A stretch of 64,000 bases of DNA from Litsea cubeba (GCA_012931725.1 CM022948.1:112503930-112567929); one strand, 5' to 3'; shown: positions 1 through 13,745, counted from the stretch's first letter. Numbers and translations: made by a program. Notes: a model not told the origin generated them from the sequence alone.

Positions 1-694
1 GGAAATATTATAATAGCAAAATTTTGAGGGATTTGGGTTTGACTGGCAGGCAAATGAGCAGTAATACCAGTTTCCGTTCTCCAAAAGACACCCATTCTTC
101 AAAAGTTTCCTTTCTAAACCAAATAGGGTTTGACTAAACTTTCCCACCTCTTTCCATCTACAAAACTTTGTACAAAAATAGTGGAAAGAGCCACCTCAGA
201 GATTAATTGTTAATAAAAATTACATCTTCCATGAAGAATGGTTTCCTGTTATATGGAAATGGCATGCACAAACCAGCCCTTAGGAATAGCAAAATAGTCC
301 TTGATTTGCATAGGTGCCAAAAATGGTTTGCCATTTTTTACAGGCTCAAGTGATCGCCTAAGGTCATTCCCAATTACCTAAGACCAAGGGACTACATGAA
401 CCATGAAGCAAGTCGAGAATCCTGTTCTAGGTTTAATATATTTCCAAAGCATTCTTTGCAACACTAGAATTTCTTTTTAAACCTTTAAAATCACCTCCTC
501 CCTATTTCTGATGAATCAAACTTATCACAAAAGAAGACATCCAAAAAGTGGTCCTCATATTATTGCATTTGTTTTGTTCATACATTCCTTGGTAGCACTA
601 GTGGCTGTGGTCTTTTACTTTGTGCGTGTGTGGGTTGCTGTGGGGGGAGGGGGGCATCTAACGTCCTCCCATTTACTCAAAGCATCAAACTATT

Positions 695-739
<45 letters not shown>

Positions 740-951
740 GTCCTTTGCCCTTAGATTGTTTTATTTTGTCATATTTGTAAAGGATCCATAAGCTAGACTA
801 GAATTTATATCAAAAGTGCAGAATTGGCAGGAATGACAATATGCAATTCCTCTAGCAACTACACAAAATATCTCCACCCTGACCACTTTGTACCAGTTAA
901 TGAAGGTCTTGAATTCAAAAGATAGATTGTGGATAGAACTGATAGACATAC
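1..951 (-). other. Intron of the DUF616 gene reaching the window edge
   Basis: No exon of the DUF616 family could be found here on the minus strand, so this stretch is read as intron. It holds a (GA)n microsatellite at 698-738 and nothing else recognisable. Confidence 0.6.
698..738. repeat. (GA)n microsatellite
   Basis: An uninterrupted GA dinucleotide run of about 20 units inside an intron of the DUF616 gene; probably length-polymorphic. Confidence 0.95.
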
Positions 952-3900
952 CACTTTATTGGTAGGTATTGTCAGATTATATGAGTTTCCAAAGATACAG
1001 GAAGATACTGCTATATGGCAACTACTCATAAATCTTGCATCGTCTTCTGCCAAATCAAATCCAGTGCTTGCTCCTTGTGGACCTCTAATGAAACCACAAT
1101 TTATTTTTTGATCATGAGCATAAAATGACTCTTCCCTTTCTTGGAGAGTCTGATTTCCAGCAAATCTGGGTTCCCAAGATCCACTAGGCCTGTCTTCTTC
1201 TTCTGCATACTGCAAGGAGAACCGTGAAAATTTTTTACTTTCCGAAGGCTCTACAAGCTGTGCTGTGGAGTCTAAGAACTTCAAGTCACAAGAGGAACCT
1301 ATAGAAGTTTAAACATCAACATCTCAGTGAAGCAACAGAAAAACAGAAAACTAATGGAGAAAAGAAAAAGGAGAACAAAAGTATACAATAATCAGTTTTG
1401 GATAGAAAAGAGAGAATATATAAAATATGTACAGGGGGGAGAAATAGAACAATATGGTGGATAGCTGGAAACGTTGGTTTCCATATTCTTCCATATATTA
1501 TCTTTCAAATAGAAATAAAAATAAAACTCATATATATATATACATATATTTCCAATTCTCAAAACAGGATTCTGTGCCCAAGGAAATTAATTACCCAGGG
1601 GTTCATTTTAAGATATTTATTTTTTAATGGTAATTTCAAGATGTTTCATGAAATTCATTCCCATCAACTTCTAAAACTTCCATTAATCATAGCAGAGCTC
1701 AGGATTGATTTTAAATCATAAGTAATACAATGCCAGGCACATATGATTGATGTTCCCAATATATATAACATGTTTTAATTGATTAGGGATAACTTGTTTT
1801 GGTGACATTTCTGGAACCATTAAATTTGATTTTAAAAGGAAAATCTTGCAAATGGGCAATCTAAAGTGTGAACCACTGGATGAATGAAATAGATGACTGG
1901 ACCTTATTCCATTATAGTTAATACAGACCACCTGTTGTAGAGGCTATTGATTTAAGAAGCATGAATCATTGAAGGTGAGACCAAAAGATTGATACTTGTA
2001 ATCAATGTTTGGATCTTTTGTCATAAATAAATATAGAGCATCCATGCTTTTAACCACTACAGGACAGTTGGAATTCAAAATGCAAGACTATCTTACTGAG
2101 ACTGGCGATGGAAATTCAGAGCAGTATTTAGGCCTTTCAATCCAAGATTGAAACTTGACCATCCATTTTGTATCAGATGACTAGAATCATTCAATCAAAG
2201 TGATTAAAGATAAGTTCATAAAAGGTAGGGCCAACAAGATGGGCAGTCAAGATTGTTAATTGAACATTTTAATTTATTATCAATCAATATCATGGCAACC
2301 TATTTCGGTAAACAATTATAAGATTCACAGGGACCGGATGACAAAAAAATCAGCCTGCAAAAGCCAACCATCTGCATGATGAGATAGAAAACTCACCAGA
2401 AGGTTCGCACTGCTTCCCTCTCCTAGAATTTATCCTCTTCACACAACCAGATTTCTTCAAAGTCTCGGTAGAGAATATCTTTTGAACATTGTCCGAACTC
2501 TGAGATAACAGAGGGGAGTCCTCAACTGTATCAGTAATCCCAACATATTCAACAGAATATGAGTCATTATTTCTTCTGCCAGGGGTATCTAAGGGCATCA
2601 TCAAGTTCACATCATCAAATCTGGTGTCAACATATTCTCCCATTAGATAGTCCTGAGATTTGATGCCATAATCATCATCCACCATTGGCTCATCATCTTC
2701 ATCCTGAAATCCTGTGTCCATACCATCATACAATACATGTTTGTCTCCACTTTTATCTGATGACTCTCCATTACTTTTCAGTGAGGCTTCATATTCTGCT
2801 TCATAACGCTTCAATTCGCTGCGCCCAGCTTCATTATATAATCCTGCACTTATTTCATCCTCAACTGACTTCATATTAGACTTTCTGTGACCATGGCGAC
2901 TCCTCTGATTCTCCAATTTACGATCCTTTTCAGTGGAATGATTAACATCATTAGCACTGGCAAGCTCCAAGTCATCACCATTATATTCAAAATCCCTTCT
3001 CCTATCATCCCTATCCCAGTATCTTGACTCTAGCCCTACTCTAAAGGAACCATGCCCAAATTTGACGTCTTTGTAATTCATTGTCCGAGTTACAGCTGAT
3101 AGAGAATCCATATCATTCTTTTCATCATCATCCTGACCATTATTCAAACTTTTGTATTCTGCAAAGCACATCATTTTTATAGATCAAGAGAGTGAATGTA
3201 GTTGAAAGTAATGAATAAGTTTGTCCAATTACAATCATCTTTCTTCTGAAAATGAATATGGATTAAAATGGTAACAAACAAACATATTCAACAGAAGAAA
3301 ATAGAGACACAACAAATTCGACGAAGCTACCACTCCCGGTTATCCACATTGTCTCTACCTGCAACAAAGTTTCTAAGAGCCAAATTGAAAAACAGTATCT
3401 GCATATGCATCGAATCATCTATAAACATTTATAGCAATCCGTATCAATTCTTATCATCTATAAACATTTCCCATTAAAAAGAAAATCATGTTAAAAAAGG
3501 AGATATAGCAATAGCATGGAATTCCACTGGAAATGGCAGCGATGCTGCTGCCCCAGGCCAAGGAACATGAATGCTAAAATTGAATGGAGTTGTTCTCTAA
3601 GGATATGTCAGGAATCAGGATGCCCACATAGCGAGGAATGAGATACTGCACTAAAAACAATAAAAAAGAATTATTGCACTGAAAATATTTCGCATCCGTT
3701 TCTTGAATCATTTCGGCTCCACGAATTTATGGAAATGTATCCACATGGATCTGAAATGATTTGCTCTCCTCCAGCTTTTCTCCAGAAAAGAATCCTTCCT
3801 TTAAACTTCTTGGGACATCCAAACACTACTTAGATGCATTGCTAATTTTGAATTTTAGACAGGGAAATGTGCAGACAATCAACAAACAGAAAAGCATAGA

Positions 3901-4928
3901 TACAAAGAAATGACAAGCACAAGATTAAGAGCTAGACTTTATGTGATCTATCATTAAGCCCTATGTTCAAGGGCAAACAGGAAGACATGTTAATACAGTA
4001 AGGAAACAAGGGATTGCAATCATATGCTGCCCTAAATATGCTAAACCCGAAAGAAAACTCCTTTATAAAACTTCTAGTTAGGAGGCAACCATGTATGATC
4101 TAGAACCACAAACAAAAAATCAACTAAAGCCAAAGCAGCAAGCGGAACTCGAACCAGAGCTCTGATGCAGGTAAGAAAATTTGGAGAAATTTAGTAAAGA
4201 GAACAAGAGAGCACATTACACATCCAAAATCTCTAATACAAATTATCCCACTCTCAGTAAAGAACAATCCACAATTTACAGAATCTAAGAAGATTTCAAC
4301 AAACCCAACTAATCTCTTGTACAAAATCTCACACAAAAACACATTCCAAATTATATCACACTTCACACTCAAGCCTGCTAAGTATTTTAAAATAATTTCA
4401 TTTCACCAACCTTTTCAAAATTAGAAACCACTCCTCATAAAAATGTGGTGGTACATTTGAATTAGATACTTATTGCATGTTGTAAAGATTTGCCAAAGAA
4501 ACAAAAATTACATATAACAAGAGACAAGTCATGATTGCATGCAGTCATTCTAATATATGAGGCATCCAAATGATCCTGAACTAGTAGAACTCACAATCTT
4601 CATTTCAATCAAATGCAATTCAAGAAATGTGTTTTGAGTTGCAAGAAGAGGGAATCTAATTCTAACCTTGGTATCGAGAGAGAAAATTAAAATGGAAGAA
4701 GGTGATGACGAGAACGAGGAGGATGATGACGGCGACCATGCCGACGGAGACACTCCGGTACTTTTCTGAGCGGCCGGATCTCCGGACTCTGCCTTGCTTC
4801 AGGGGAATGTGGCCGGAAATCTGGTCGGAGATACCGCCGGAGCTTCCGTTGCTGCCGTGATGGCAATCGTGGCCTCGGAATGCCGCCGATCTCTCTGCTC
4901 CTGATTGTCTGTACTGGGCCATTCTCAT
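952..4928 (-). CDS. DUF616 (TOD1/MUCI70-type) membrane protein, 5' exons only
   Basis: Partial gene; three exons are visible: 4667-4928, 2397-3158 and 952-1298. All junctions are GT-AG and the phases join without a break (457 codons so far). The first in-frame ATG is at 4928; a second at 4922 (MAQYRQSG) is equally plausible. Exon 1 encodes a basic N-terminus and one hydrophobic segment (about residues 59-81), giving a type II Golgi-like topology. Exon 2 is an acidic, probably disordered stem containing KFGHGSFRVGLESRYWD. Exon 3 enters the DUF616 domain, recognised from FAGNQTLQEREESF, FDLAEDDARFM and SSCIFGNSYNLTIPTNK. In Arabidopsis the family includes MUCI70, a putative Golgi glycosyltransferase needed for seed mucilage, and TOD1. 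The catalytic remainder is not in the window: nothing after the donor at 951 resembles the next family block, so that intron exceeds 950 bp. Family assignment is firm; the exact ortholog is not. Confidence 0.85.
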
Positions 4929-5340
4929 CTCACGACGTTTTCTTGATTGATTCCGTTTCAAAGATTCAAGACTCTCTCTCTCTGTTTTTATGATATTGTT
5001 TCTTTCTTGTTCTTGGTGGCTGGTTCTAATGTTCTATGCTGACTTGCTGAGTAGAGAAGAGTCGTGGAGAGTGTCAGAAAAAGCGCGGCTATATGCACCT
5101 GCTCCGGATTGCCACGGAAGTTTGTTTTGCGGTGGGGTCCACCTACGCAGATAAACTAAAGGGCTCACCCGGTGCACAAAGTGCTCCCCGGCTAAGCGGG
5201 GGTAGGGGGAGATAAACTGCCAGAAAATAATCGAACCCACCCATCAAACGGTCCGCAGATATTTGCATGTTGGTGCCTAGAGAGTGGCCCACCTGATGAC
5301 TAATTGGCTGGGGCCCACCTAGTGAGGTATATTTGGAGTG
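4929..5340 (-). promoter_or_regulatory. Probable 5' UTR and promoter region of the DUF616 gene
   Basis: The sequence directly upstream of the DUF616 start includes a CT-rich tract on the plus strand (4973-4985), which is GA-rich on the gene strand as is common in plant 5' UTRs, followed by a relatively GC-rich block (5080-5340). No clear TATA box was identified, so the start of transcription is not fixed. Confidence 0.35.
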
Positions 5341-8300
5341 TGGAACGGAAATGTCCCACCACCAAACGCCCCGCTTCCGATGGGTATTCTTCTGAAGTGA
5401 ATGTGTTTTTGATATTCTGCATTTTCCACCTCAACGGATGTTTAAATCATCACACTATTTATATATCTAATTTATAGAAAAAAAATATATAAATATATAA
5501 ATAATTATAAAATTATAGACAAGCATGATTGATATATTTATTCACCATTTACGTGCCCTTAATGTGCTATCATTGGACCTTGGAATCTCCTTATCCCAGT
5601 GAAGGCCTCTCCAGTTTCCTTTCAGTTAATTCCTCTTAGTCTGTCTCCCTTTGACTTTCTGTTTCTGCCCTTGTGCTTTTGTTTTCATATTGAGTTATAT
5701 TATATTGCAATTAAAATAATTCTTGTTTAGTATTTTCTGGAGTAAAGTGCAGAATCCAAGGCAAAGCCATACCTCAAACGTCACAAAAATAATGAGAAAC
5801 AAACAGCTCCCTCGTGATACTTGTTGGAAATACAAGTAAAATCAACATATGTTATGTGCAACTTACGATTGACCAGCCTCACTCACTTTAATTTGACTAT
5901 TGCCCAACTGATTTTAGTCATTGGATTGAATAACATAAAAATATATTGATTAAGAGATATTTAGAATCTAAAAAAGACTTAAATAATGAGTTGAGACAAT
6001 TTAATTGACTTGATTTATTGCTAAGTGCTGGTTTGTTCATAATCCATGATGAGAACATCACGTCCTTCCTGCTGCTGCTAATTGGTATGCCTTCAACTGG
6101 GGATGACAAAAAGGAAATCACAAAAACTTATATTTACATAGGTTGATACTAGTAAAAAAAACTCAGGAGAGGTGACATTGATTTCAGTTGTGCTGGATCC
6201 TAGGCTTAAGCCCTGGACTCCTGTTACTAGGCCTAGTTTTACACAATTGAGGCCCAGAATCCACACAAGTTGTCAAAATCAGTCATCAATTTTGATTTGA
6301 AAAAGGGATTTTTACAAATTAGGACATCTGATGGCATTTTCATATCTTTTATCATTAACCCATGGAAATCAAGGTTAAGAGGTTATAATCACCCCTTTAA
6401 AAAAGGAGAAGAAAAGTATCCAAAAGCCATCATCAGAGCATAGGCTTAGGGGCGATCGTAGATAGGTCACTATATGGGGACCATCTTGAGTAGGACACTG
6501 CACGCCCCAACACTATTCAGATGGTTGGGCCCTTCCATCATTGCTTTGACCGCAAAGAACTATTATCTGGGACTGGGGTTAGCCCACTTCTAGTGCGGGT
6601 CGACTATTATAATGGTGTCCCAGACCCAGAGACAGTGGTGCAGAGGACGCCAATGATGGCGCATGGGACGACCAAGGAATGAAAACGTGGGGGAGAGAGA
6701 GAGTTGGAATAATCTGATTAGAGCGATAATTAGCTCCACCTTCTATCCTTAAGGCCTAATTTTTGAATGTAATTGAATTCTGAGGGCATGGCACTGTTAA
6801 TGCTCAACTGCTTGACTAGCCTGACCCAAGATGTTTAAACAAATGGGTAATGGCTCAGGTGCTTAATTTAGCTGGATTGGACCTCGTGAATAGGCTTGAT
6901 AACTAAACTAAGATTGAACATGTATTCAACACAGGCCAGCTTTCTGACCTGACCCGAAGGCAACCATGTTATTCTGGTTAATAAATCAAACAGAGATCGG
7001 TTGATATGGTGATGTTATTATACCAATCAACGCAACGGAGTCAGGTTATTTTACTTCAACCTGCCAACTCAACCCTAATCCAATTGATGAATCTGAGGCC
7101 ACCCACGGTCCCACCCCCAAAGTTTTTGGATCCTACATGTTCTTTTTACAAAATGTCCCTCTCGATTTTTATTTATTTGTTTATTGTGCAATGACCTCCC
7201 ATTGATAACTTTCTAAGTTCCAACCCATCATCTTTCCTGGGAGCTACCCGCGGTGACGTGGTGGACCATGATTGGTCCACTCATGGTCACTGAGGGGAAA
7301 ATCCTCATATGATTACAATTTTATTTCTTGGGAGAGCGAGTGGGGGTTCAAAACCTATAGTTGTCAACTTTTGAAAAAAAAAAAAGAAGGTTTTTTTATC
7401 AGCAATTCACATGGTTCTTGATGGCGGAAGAGTAGAGAATCACAAAACACACCCAGTTCTGTGGCATCAATGACCTCCACAAACAAGCCACAAGTCTTAT
7501 TTTAACATATTAGAGAATGTATTTACCAAAAAAACCAAATTAGAGAATGTGAGAAACTGGGGTTGCTCTATAGGTAAGCAACTCTATCAAGATGAGTGTA
7601 AATAAAGAGACGGTAGGAGAGCCAAGGAATTAAAAATAGGTTGCCTCATTGTACAGATTTTTAATAAAAAAGAATGTAGGGTTTTAGATTTTCCCAATGA
7701 GTTTAAACTAAGTGTGTTGAAGTTGCAATCGTAGAGTTTCCGCGGATCCGATCAAAGGAAAAGTTGCAATTGTAAAGTTTCAACCTATCCGATCAGCGGA
7801 AAAGTTGCAAATGAAGAGTGGGTTTCCGCTGACCCGATTAGTGGAAAAGTTGCGATTATTTATTTATCATATATGAGGGCCGGGCCTAGGCTCAACCAAA
7901 GCCCTCGGCGGACCTATAATACCTAAGCCCTTACCCTACCCTCACGGGCAAGTGCTGGGTCAAGGTCGAAAGAAATAAAATTTTCTATTATGCATTATAT
8001 GAAATATTTTATACTACCACCACTGGCTTTAAACCTTATGCTAATCCCTCCTTTATCCAAGCTAATGACTAGAACAATGCAAAATTAAGTCCTATACTTA
8101 GAAATTAGGCCATTTTTCATAATAAGTTGTTTAGTACGAGTGGTTCAAATAGAGATTAGACCCTTTTTCTAAGTCTCTCCCTTTCCTTTTCTTTTTAGCC
8201 ATATTTGCCAAAGACATCATCAAATGAGCACCCACCTATTTTTAGCATGTGGGGCCATATGATCAATCTAGTATTGTCAATTCCAAAAGCCCAAATTTGA

Positions 8301-10436
8301 CATTTCAAACCATTATTCACCTAAGTAATCTATTTTCTAGCATTACTATATATTAATTTATTAGATGAAATTGATTCCGTGGCCCGAATAAAAAAAAAAA
8401 AGCTTAGAGAATGTAAATATTTTATTTTATATTTATTTATTTACACCATATAGAATAACGAACGAATGCATGTTGTTGTTCAGAGTGCAAACTTTTTTTT
8501 TTGTACATGATGCATGGTAAAGGCGACGAGCCTTTTTGACCACATAAGCCATGCATGGCTCTTACAAGGACACGTTTGGAAGACCAGGTAACAAAGCCAC
8601 AGGAAGAATAATCCAAATAGTGGAGCCAAAGGTTGCCCAACCAAAGCGCCCCCACTCAACACAATATTCTTTAGACCTTTTGCGAAGCTGGGGCAAAAAC
8701 CAACTTCACAAACTAAAGCAGAAGCACACAGGTCAAGAGCAAAGGACAGTCTCCATCAGCTCTATTTAGCAGTAGCCAACTATAGCTTCATTCTCTGCTA
8801 ATTTCTGATAAGTCATTGTCACTCGGAATACGCAGAACTCTCTTAATTTTCCATGTACATATATGCTTTTGCCATTTGTAGTTGTGGACCACCAACCTTT
8901 TCACAAAGGTTAGCCGTCTGCTCTAGTCCTTTTGCCTTTTGCTAGCTGTACTTGGACTAATATCATATCATGCTAGTGCCTGATAGCTGCAGATGCAATT
9001 TAATCACTGCCAAAGTGGACGTTTTGTGTGCCTTTCACTTTCTCTACTTGGATGCATTTCTAAAGAGGCATGATACTCGGATATGCAACAGATTGCAGTG
9101 TATGGTGGAGAGATTTTCACTGGGTACGTACTGGCGTTTTTCAATTTAGATAGTTGGAATGAATCAAACATGTGGATGAACATATGTTGGAACATCACGA
9201 TTGTTAAAGTTACATTCACTAAAAATGATCTAATTAATTTACCTAATCATTATAGTGTCCAATATTGATAGAGATCGCTTTGATTAAAGTTAATTATCTT
9301 TGGTAATGTCTTCGGTTACTGAGGATGAAATGAATTCATCTACTTGTTGGGATTGAGGAAAGTGAGCAGCCTCTATAGAAATCTGTTGGCGCTACATGAA
9401 TCATTTCTCATTGATAAATCCAAACGACAAACAGTTGTGTATGTCTTGGACTGAGCGTGGGAAAGGTAACTAAAAATTTTGTATTTGGAAAGTTTGGATC
9501 CTTGAGCATAACCTATTATATATATATTTACAGGGTGTGAATTGTGCTGGGCCAAACCTAAACCCACACGGCCAGACCTAACTGGAAGGGAGATTTGGAG
9601 CGGTTTTGATTCTGCAAGAGCTGAACCAAGGGGGCAGGACCCATCAAAATTTTATGAAATTCATATTTCGTCTACACTTGATCCTCTCAGACTCAAAGAT
9701 AGTGGACCTCTGAAGGAAAATCTTAGTGGCCTTCTCAAGGAAAATTTTCTAGGTCTTCCACTGGTTTGTTGTGGTTTAAGTTAAAGCCAAGCATAGATTT
9801 CAAACCCACACGAAATTCAGGCCTTCTCTTGGTTAGGATTATAGGTATTCAAATTTAACTTGATCGCTCTACAAATATATAAATTCATACGTACATACAT
9901 ACATACATATGTTGTGAAGGGGAGCATTATATAGTGTCCGGGTAATTTTTAGAAGAAAACGTCCCTCCTAGTTGGAACTACTGGGATTCATGATGATCAT
10001 GGAATTCCATCAGATGCAAAGATCCATACGATGCCTACCTATATGTAAAATCTCGAGTCCATAAGATCATCCTAAAAAGATTAGATTAATTCAATATGGG
10101 CTCCATGACCAAACATAAGAGGGACGGAAAAAAGGGAGTTAATAAAAGGGGCGTTTCATTTTTTGAATTTCCCTTTTGTAAAACATATATCAATATTAGG
10201 AGGGATTCCATTTCATGGAGGGAGGGCTGTTCTAAAATGAAAAGGGAAATCTGGAAACCCGAAAATTCTTCAAGTAATTGATGATAGCTTCCTTAAATTG
10301 CTTAAGCAGAAAAGCCTTAATATATGGATTGGTTCCTCTTCAAAAGGTTTATAGAGTTAACTGGTAGATGATAATTAACATTTGAGAAACCTAGATTCTT
10401 ATCAAAACAGTTGGTTGCTGTTAGCTCTATGTTAAG
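5341..10436. other. Intergenic region without recognisable gene
   Basis: Short open frames here lack family motifs and plausible splice partners. The interval is AT-rich with interspersed GC-richer patches (for example 6440-6700). Apart from the 41-bp tandem repeat at 7722-7858 I see no gene or element with definable ends. Confidence 0.6.
7722..7858. repeat. 41-45 bp tandem repeat, three copies
   Basis: Three imperfect units begin with GTTGCAA at 7722, 7763 and 7805, each ending with a GGAAAA-type motif and carrying a CCGAT core; a fourth start (GTTGCGATT) follows at 7850. The spacing is 41, 42 and 45 bp. Confidence 0.8.
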
Positions 10437-10640
10437 TGTAATTTTAAAACAATCCAAGGGATAGTTCATTTGGCCTAAGACTACGGTTTGCACCCGAAAG
10501 TTGTAGGTTCGAAACTGCACTACCACACTGGAGCTATAAGGGAGTTTACCCGGCTTTCCTCTAGGTCCGGGGGATTAGTCCAGCCCAAAAGGTTGGGAAC
10601 CCTCCGATAGCAAAAAAAATAAAATGTAATTCTAAAACAA
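10437..10640 (+). mobile_element. tRNA-derived SINE, complete, with target-site duplications
   Basis: The element body (about 10453-10624) opens with a Pol III box A-like segment (TTCATTTGGCCTAAGAC) and has a box B-like GGTTCGAAACTGC at about 10506-10518. It ends in GGGAACCCTCCGATAGC followed by an A-rich tail. It is flanked by a 16-bp direct repeat with one mismatch (10437-10452 and 10625-10640, TGTAATTYTAAAACAA), the expected LINE-mediated target-site duplication. Related copies lie at 44543-44776 and about 45152-45266. Confidence 0.85.
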
Positions 10641-11881
10641 CATATGATTCGTTCTTGGAGAAAGGAAAAAATTAGTAGGTGATAATTTCCCATCTGAGAA
10701 ACCTAGATCATTCCTATCAAAGCAGGGTAGATGTACAAAATAACCTCATTTTCCTTTGTTTTTGTTTCTGTTAAAGAGTTTAGGGTAATTCTAAAATAAA
10801 GTGTGGTTCTTAAAGAAAGAAAATCTTTATCCTGCTCACACGCTCCTATGGGATCATGCATTCATACCCTCACCATTAGCGCTAATTTTGGTTGTTTCTA
10901 CGGAAGAAAGGTGTATCATCCCGCTACGAGAGATATGGATTGAGTAAAATATTATCAATATTTATGCAATCACAAATGAAAAATAAAAATTACCGACCCT
11001 AATATAATTGGGACAAAGACTTTGATGATAATTCAGGTAATCACAACAAACTCATGCATTTTCATTGCCAGAATAAGACCGAGAATCTGGCAAAGTTGGT
11101 CGACATGACCCCAACGGACAGCTCAACGCATAAAACCTATTCCGAATCCTTTGCCCCTTCTAAAGCTGGAAGCTGTCTGCTGAAACAGGAGTGGTTTCTG
11201 GATCGGTCGGTCACCTACACGTGAACTTAGAACCAGTTTATGATGCCACATGGCCTCCTAATTTACTGCCGTGGATCAAACAGCTGGCAGTGACTATTAA
11301 TGGAATGAGTAGTTTTTCAGCTTCTTATCCCTTCTCTCAATTTTTTATTTTTTTTCCTTTCTCTTCTTTTATAAATTTATGGCATACATACACCACGTAA
11401 TACCCAAATCTCTATCCAGCAAAACCAAACCAGCAAAATCAAAAATTGATCGTTGCTTGTATCAACAGATAAAAAGATGTCTCACCACTGCACATTTACA
11501 GTATATCGCTTTTTTACCATTTTTTTTATTTTAAAACAATTCAAACTTTATAGGTCACTGGTCAAAGATATAAAGGAATTTTATATATAAAAGGATGATA
11601 ATGCAAATTTACTAAATTTGTTTTAAAGTTGCAGCATGGACAATCAGAGTAGAAATAGTTGATAATGTTTGATACAGTTGGTCTTTCTTTTTAAACTTAT
11701 CAAATATTATAGCCCTCTTATATGTGGTAAGACATCTCAGCTCTATAAACTTTATGAGTTGTCATACATTACAAAGTCATAGAGAGCCGTATGTAATATA
11801 TGCAAATGCAATTAGAGGATCCGAATATTCTTCAGTGCCCCCAACAATTGTCTAGTGGGCTTCATAATCTTTGCCATGTCT
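10641..11881. other. Intergenic region upstream of the GASA gene
   Basis: AT-rich, no gene recognised. Around 10675-10830 there is a diverged duplicate of the sequence flanking the SINE (motif TGAGAAACCTAGAT recurs near 10382 and 10696), so an older tandem duplication predates the SINE. A fragment at about 10992-11032 resembles an RTE-LINE tail (ACCGACCCTAATATAATTGG then GATGATA). Confidence 0.5.
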
Positions 11882-11939
11882 CCTATTTTTAAAAACAGCA
11901 CAGGTGGTTTCCTATTTTTAAAAAAAGCACAGGTGGTTT
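11882..11939. repeat. 29-bp direct tandem duplication in the GASA promoter
   Basis: Two adjacent 29-bp units (11882-11910 and 11911-11939) differ at one position and share AGCACAGGTGGTTT. They end about 70 bp upstream of the TATA box of the GASA gene, so they could double a cis-element. Confidence 0.85.
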
Positions 11940-12008
11940 CTTGACGTGGAAGGTCTAGAAGATCCGAACTATGCGTAAAGACTATCATGCTGTAGGAAAC
12001 TTAGGCTT

Positions 12009-12014
12009 TATAAA
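12009..12014 (+). promoter_or_regulatory. TATA box of the GASA gene
   Basis: TATAAA in the context GGCTTTATAAAGGG lies 56 bp before the ATG at 12070, implying a very short 5' UTR. Confidence 0.7.
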
Positions 12015-12069
12015 GGGAACCATGGTGATCGCCCCTCCCTCATACCTCTCTATCTCTCAAACGACAAGC

Positions 12070-13518
12070 ATGGCTACTAGCAGGTCGACTATGGTTCTCA
12101 CAGTCCTCCTTGTCATCCTCCTGATTGAGGTTTGTCTATGCATGATCTCTGTCACCATTTCTTTAATGCATGAGATCATGACTTCCATGATAAAATAATA
12201 TAATGCTTTCCTTTCAACATGTAAGAGTTCATAACTTCATCTCAGACATCTTGATTACACATCAAAGCTTGTTTTGTTTTGTAGTTGGCATGTCCCCGTG
12301 GATGGGCTTGTCCCATTAAGTATTGATTCTTTTATCTATTATCGTTATCAAAACAAAGGGATCGATGATTGTTTACCAAAAGAAAAGCAGAAAAGGGATG
12401 ATTAGCATCCTCTGAATGAATCACTTTGCAAGTAATCCAAGGTGGGTGCATGGAAGGAATGGGTGAGGTGATTATTGCACCTTTTCTATATATAATCTTG
12501 AACATAATTTTTTTCTTTTCGTTTTGCTCCTCACCCATGGGCCCTTACTTTGCAAGAACAAATCAAATCATATCTCCAGTCATTAGATTATTAGAAAGCA
12601 TTGAAGCTTTCTTCTATCATACTTCTGATGTGTTCTATATATTTTCTTGCACCAAACTGAAACCTCCTTTACTTCTTAATTATCATGAAGATTCATTTAA
12701 GGAATTATAATACATCAAAGGAACATTTCCATATGAAAACTAATACAAACGAAAGTATACACGTGAACCTCCTTGTGAGGCCCACCTAGATCAATCAAGC
12801 ACAATTGCATTAACATACAAATGAACCTACATTAATCATGAGGCTTGCATGGCCCCACATGCATGCTTAAAACCCATCTGTATGTGATCACTTCTCATGA
12901 CTAAATGAGAATCATAGATTAGAACAAACTGTGAGAAAGAAGAAAAAAGAGCTATTAATGATCTTGTGTTGAAAATTTCAGCTGGACATCTACAGGGGAG
13001 GAACGTGGGCAGATGAAGGAAACGGAGTAACTATAGGTACGAAGAGTTACGATTTTTGTGAGACTAGAGGAATCCTCGATCTAGCGGTTGGTTTTCATTT
13101 TCATGAAAGAGGGGAATCCTGCCTTCCTACCCTTTCTAATAGAAAATTGAAATCTTCCCTTCCATTCGTTTTTTATTTTCAAAAAAAGTTATTGCCCAAA
13201 AGATCCGATGCGAGTATTAAAGATCTGGATGATTTTCCTTTCTCTCGAGAAATTCTCTCGTCTCACAAATGTACCTAAAATATATGTATATATTTGTGTG
13301 TCTTTATGTGACCAAAAGCATTTGGTGATTTTGCAGACTGTCCTTCGAAGTGTGACTATCGGTGCAGCAAAGCGTCGAGGCAAAAGATGTGCACAAGGGC
13401 ATGTAACACTTGCTGCCAGAGGTGCAACTGCGTGCCTCCAGGGACCTCTGGAAACAGGGATGTCTGCCCTTGCTATGCTAACATGACCACCCACAATGGA
13501 AGGAAAAAGTGCCCTTAG
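12070..13518 (+). CDS. Gibberellin-regulated (GASA/snakin) cysteine-rich peptide
   Basis: Complete three-exon gene: 12070-12129, 12982-13036 and 13337-13518, GT-AG junctions with matching phases, 98 residues. Exon 1 encodes a signal peptide (hydrophobic VLTVLLVILLIE). Exon 2 encodes a short variable spacer (LDIYRGGTWADEGNG). Exon 3 encodes the GASA domain, residues 39-98, with twelve cysteines in family spacing, the paired CC, and the C-terminal KKCP before TAG. GASA/snakin peptides are secreted, disulfide-rich and act in hormone-responsive growth and in antimicrobial defence. The start is supported by the signal peptide and by the TATA box 56 bp upstream; an upstream in-frame ATG at 11971 lies before the TATA box and is unlikely to be used. 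The 852-bp first intron and the 29-bp promoter duplication are the only unusual points. Confidence 0.95.
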
Positions 13519-13714
13519 GTCCAAAACCAACGTTCCTCTCTCATCAGTCCTCGGTTCCATCAATTTCTCTTGCAAAAATCAATAATAAACAACAAAGTGC
13601 CGACCTTACTATTATCAGTCTGTCAGAATGTTTGTAATGGGCTGCACCTTCCCTTCTCTCTATAGTGTTTGTGAATACTAAAAACAGTGAATTACATTGC
13701 CCAACAAAATCTCT

Positions 13715-13745
<31 letters not shown>

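Noticed and set aside
511..780. 89-codon open frame including an ER repeat
   Set aside because: The repeat is just the translated (GA)n microsatellite, in an intron of the DUF616 gene.
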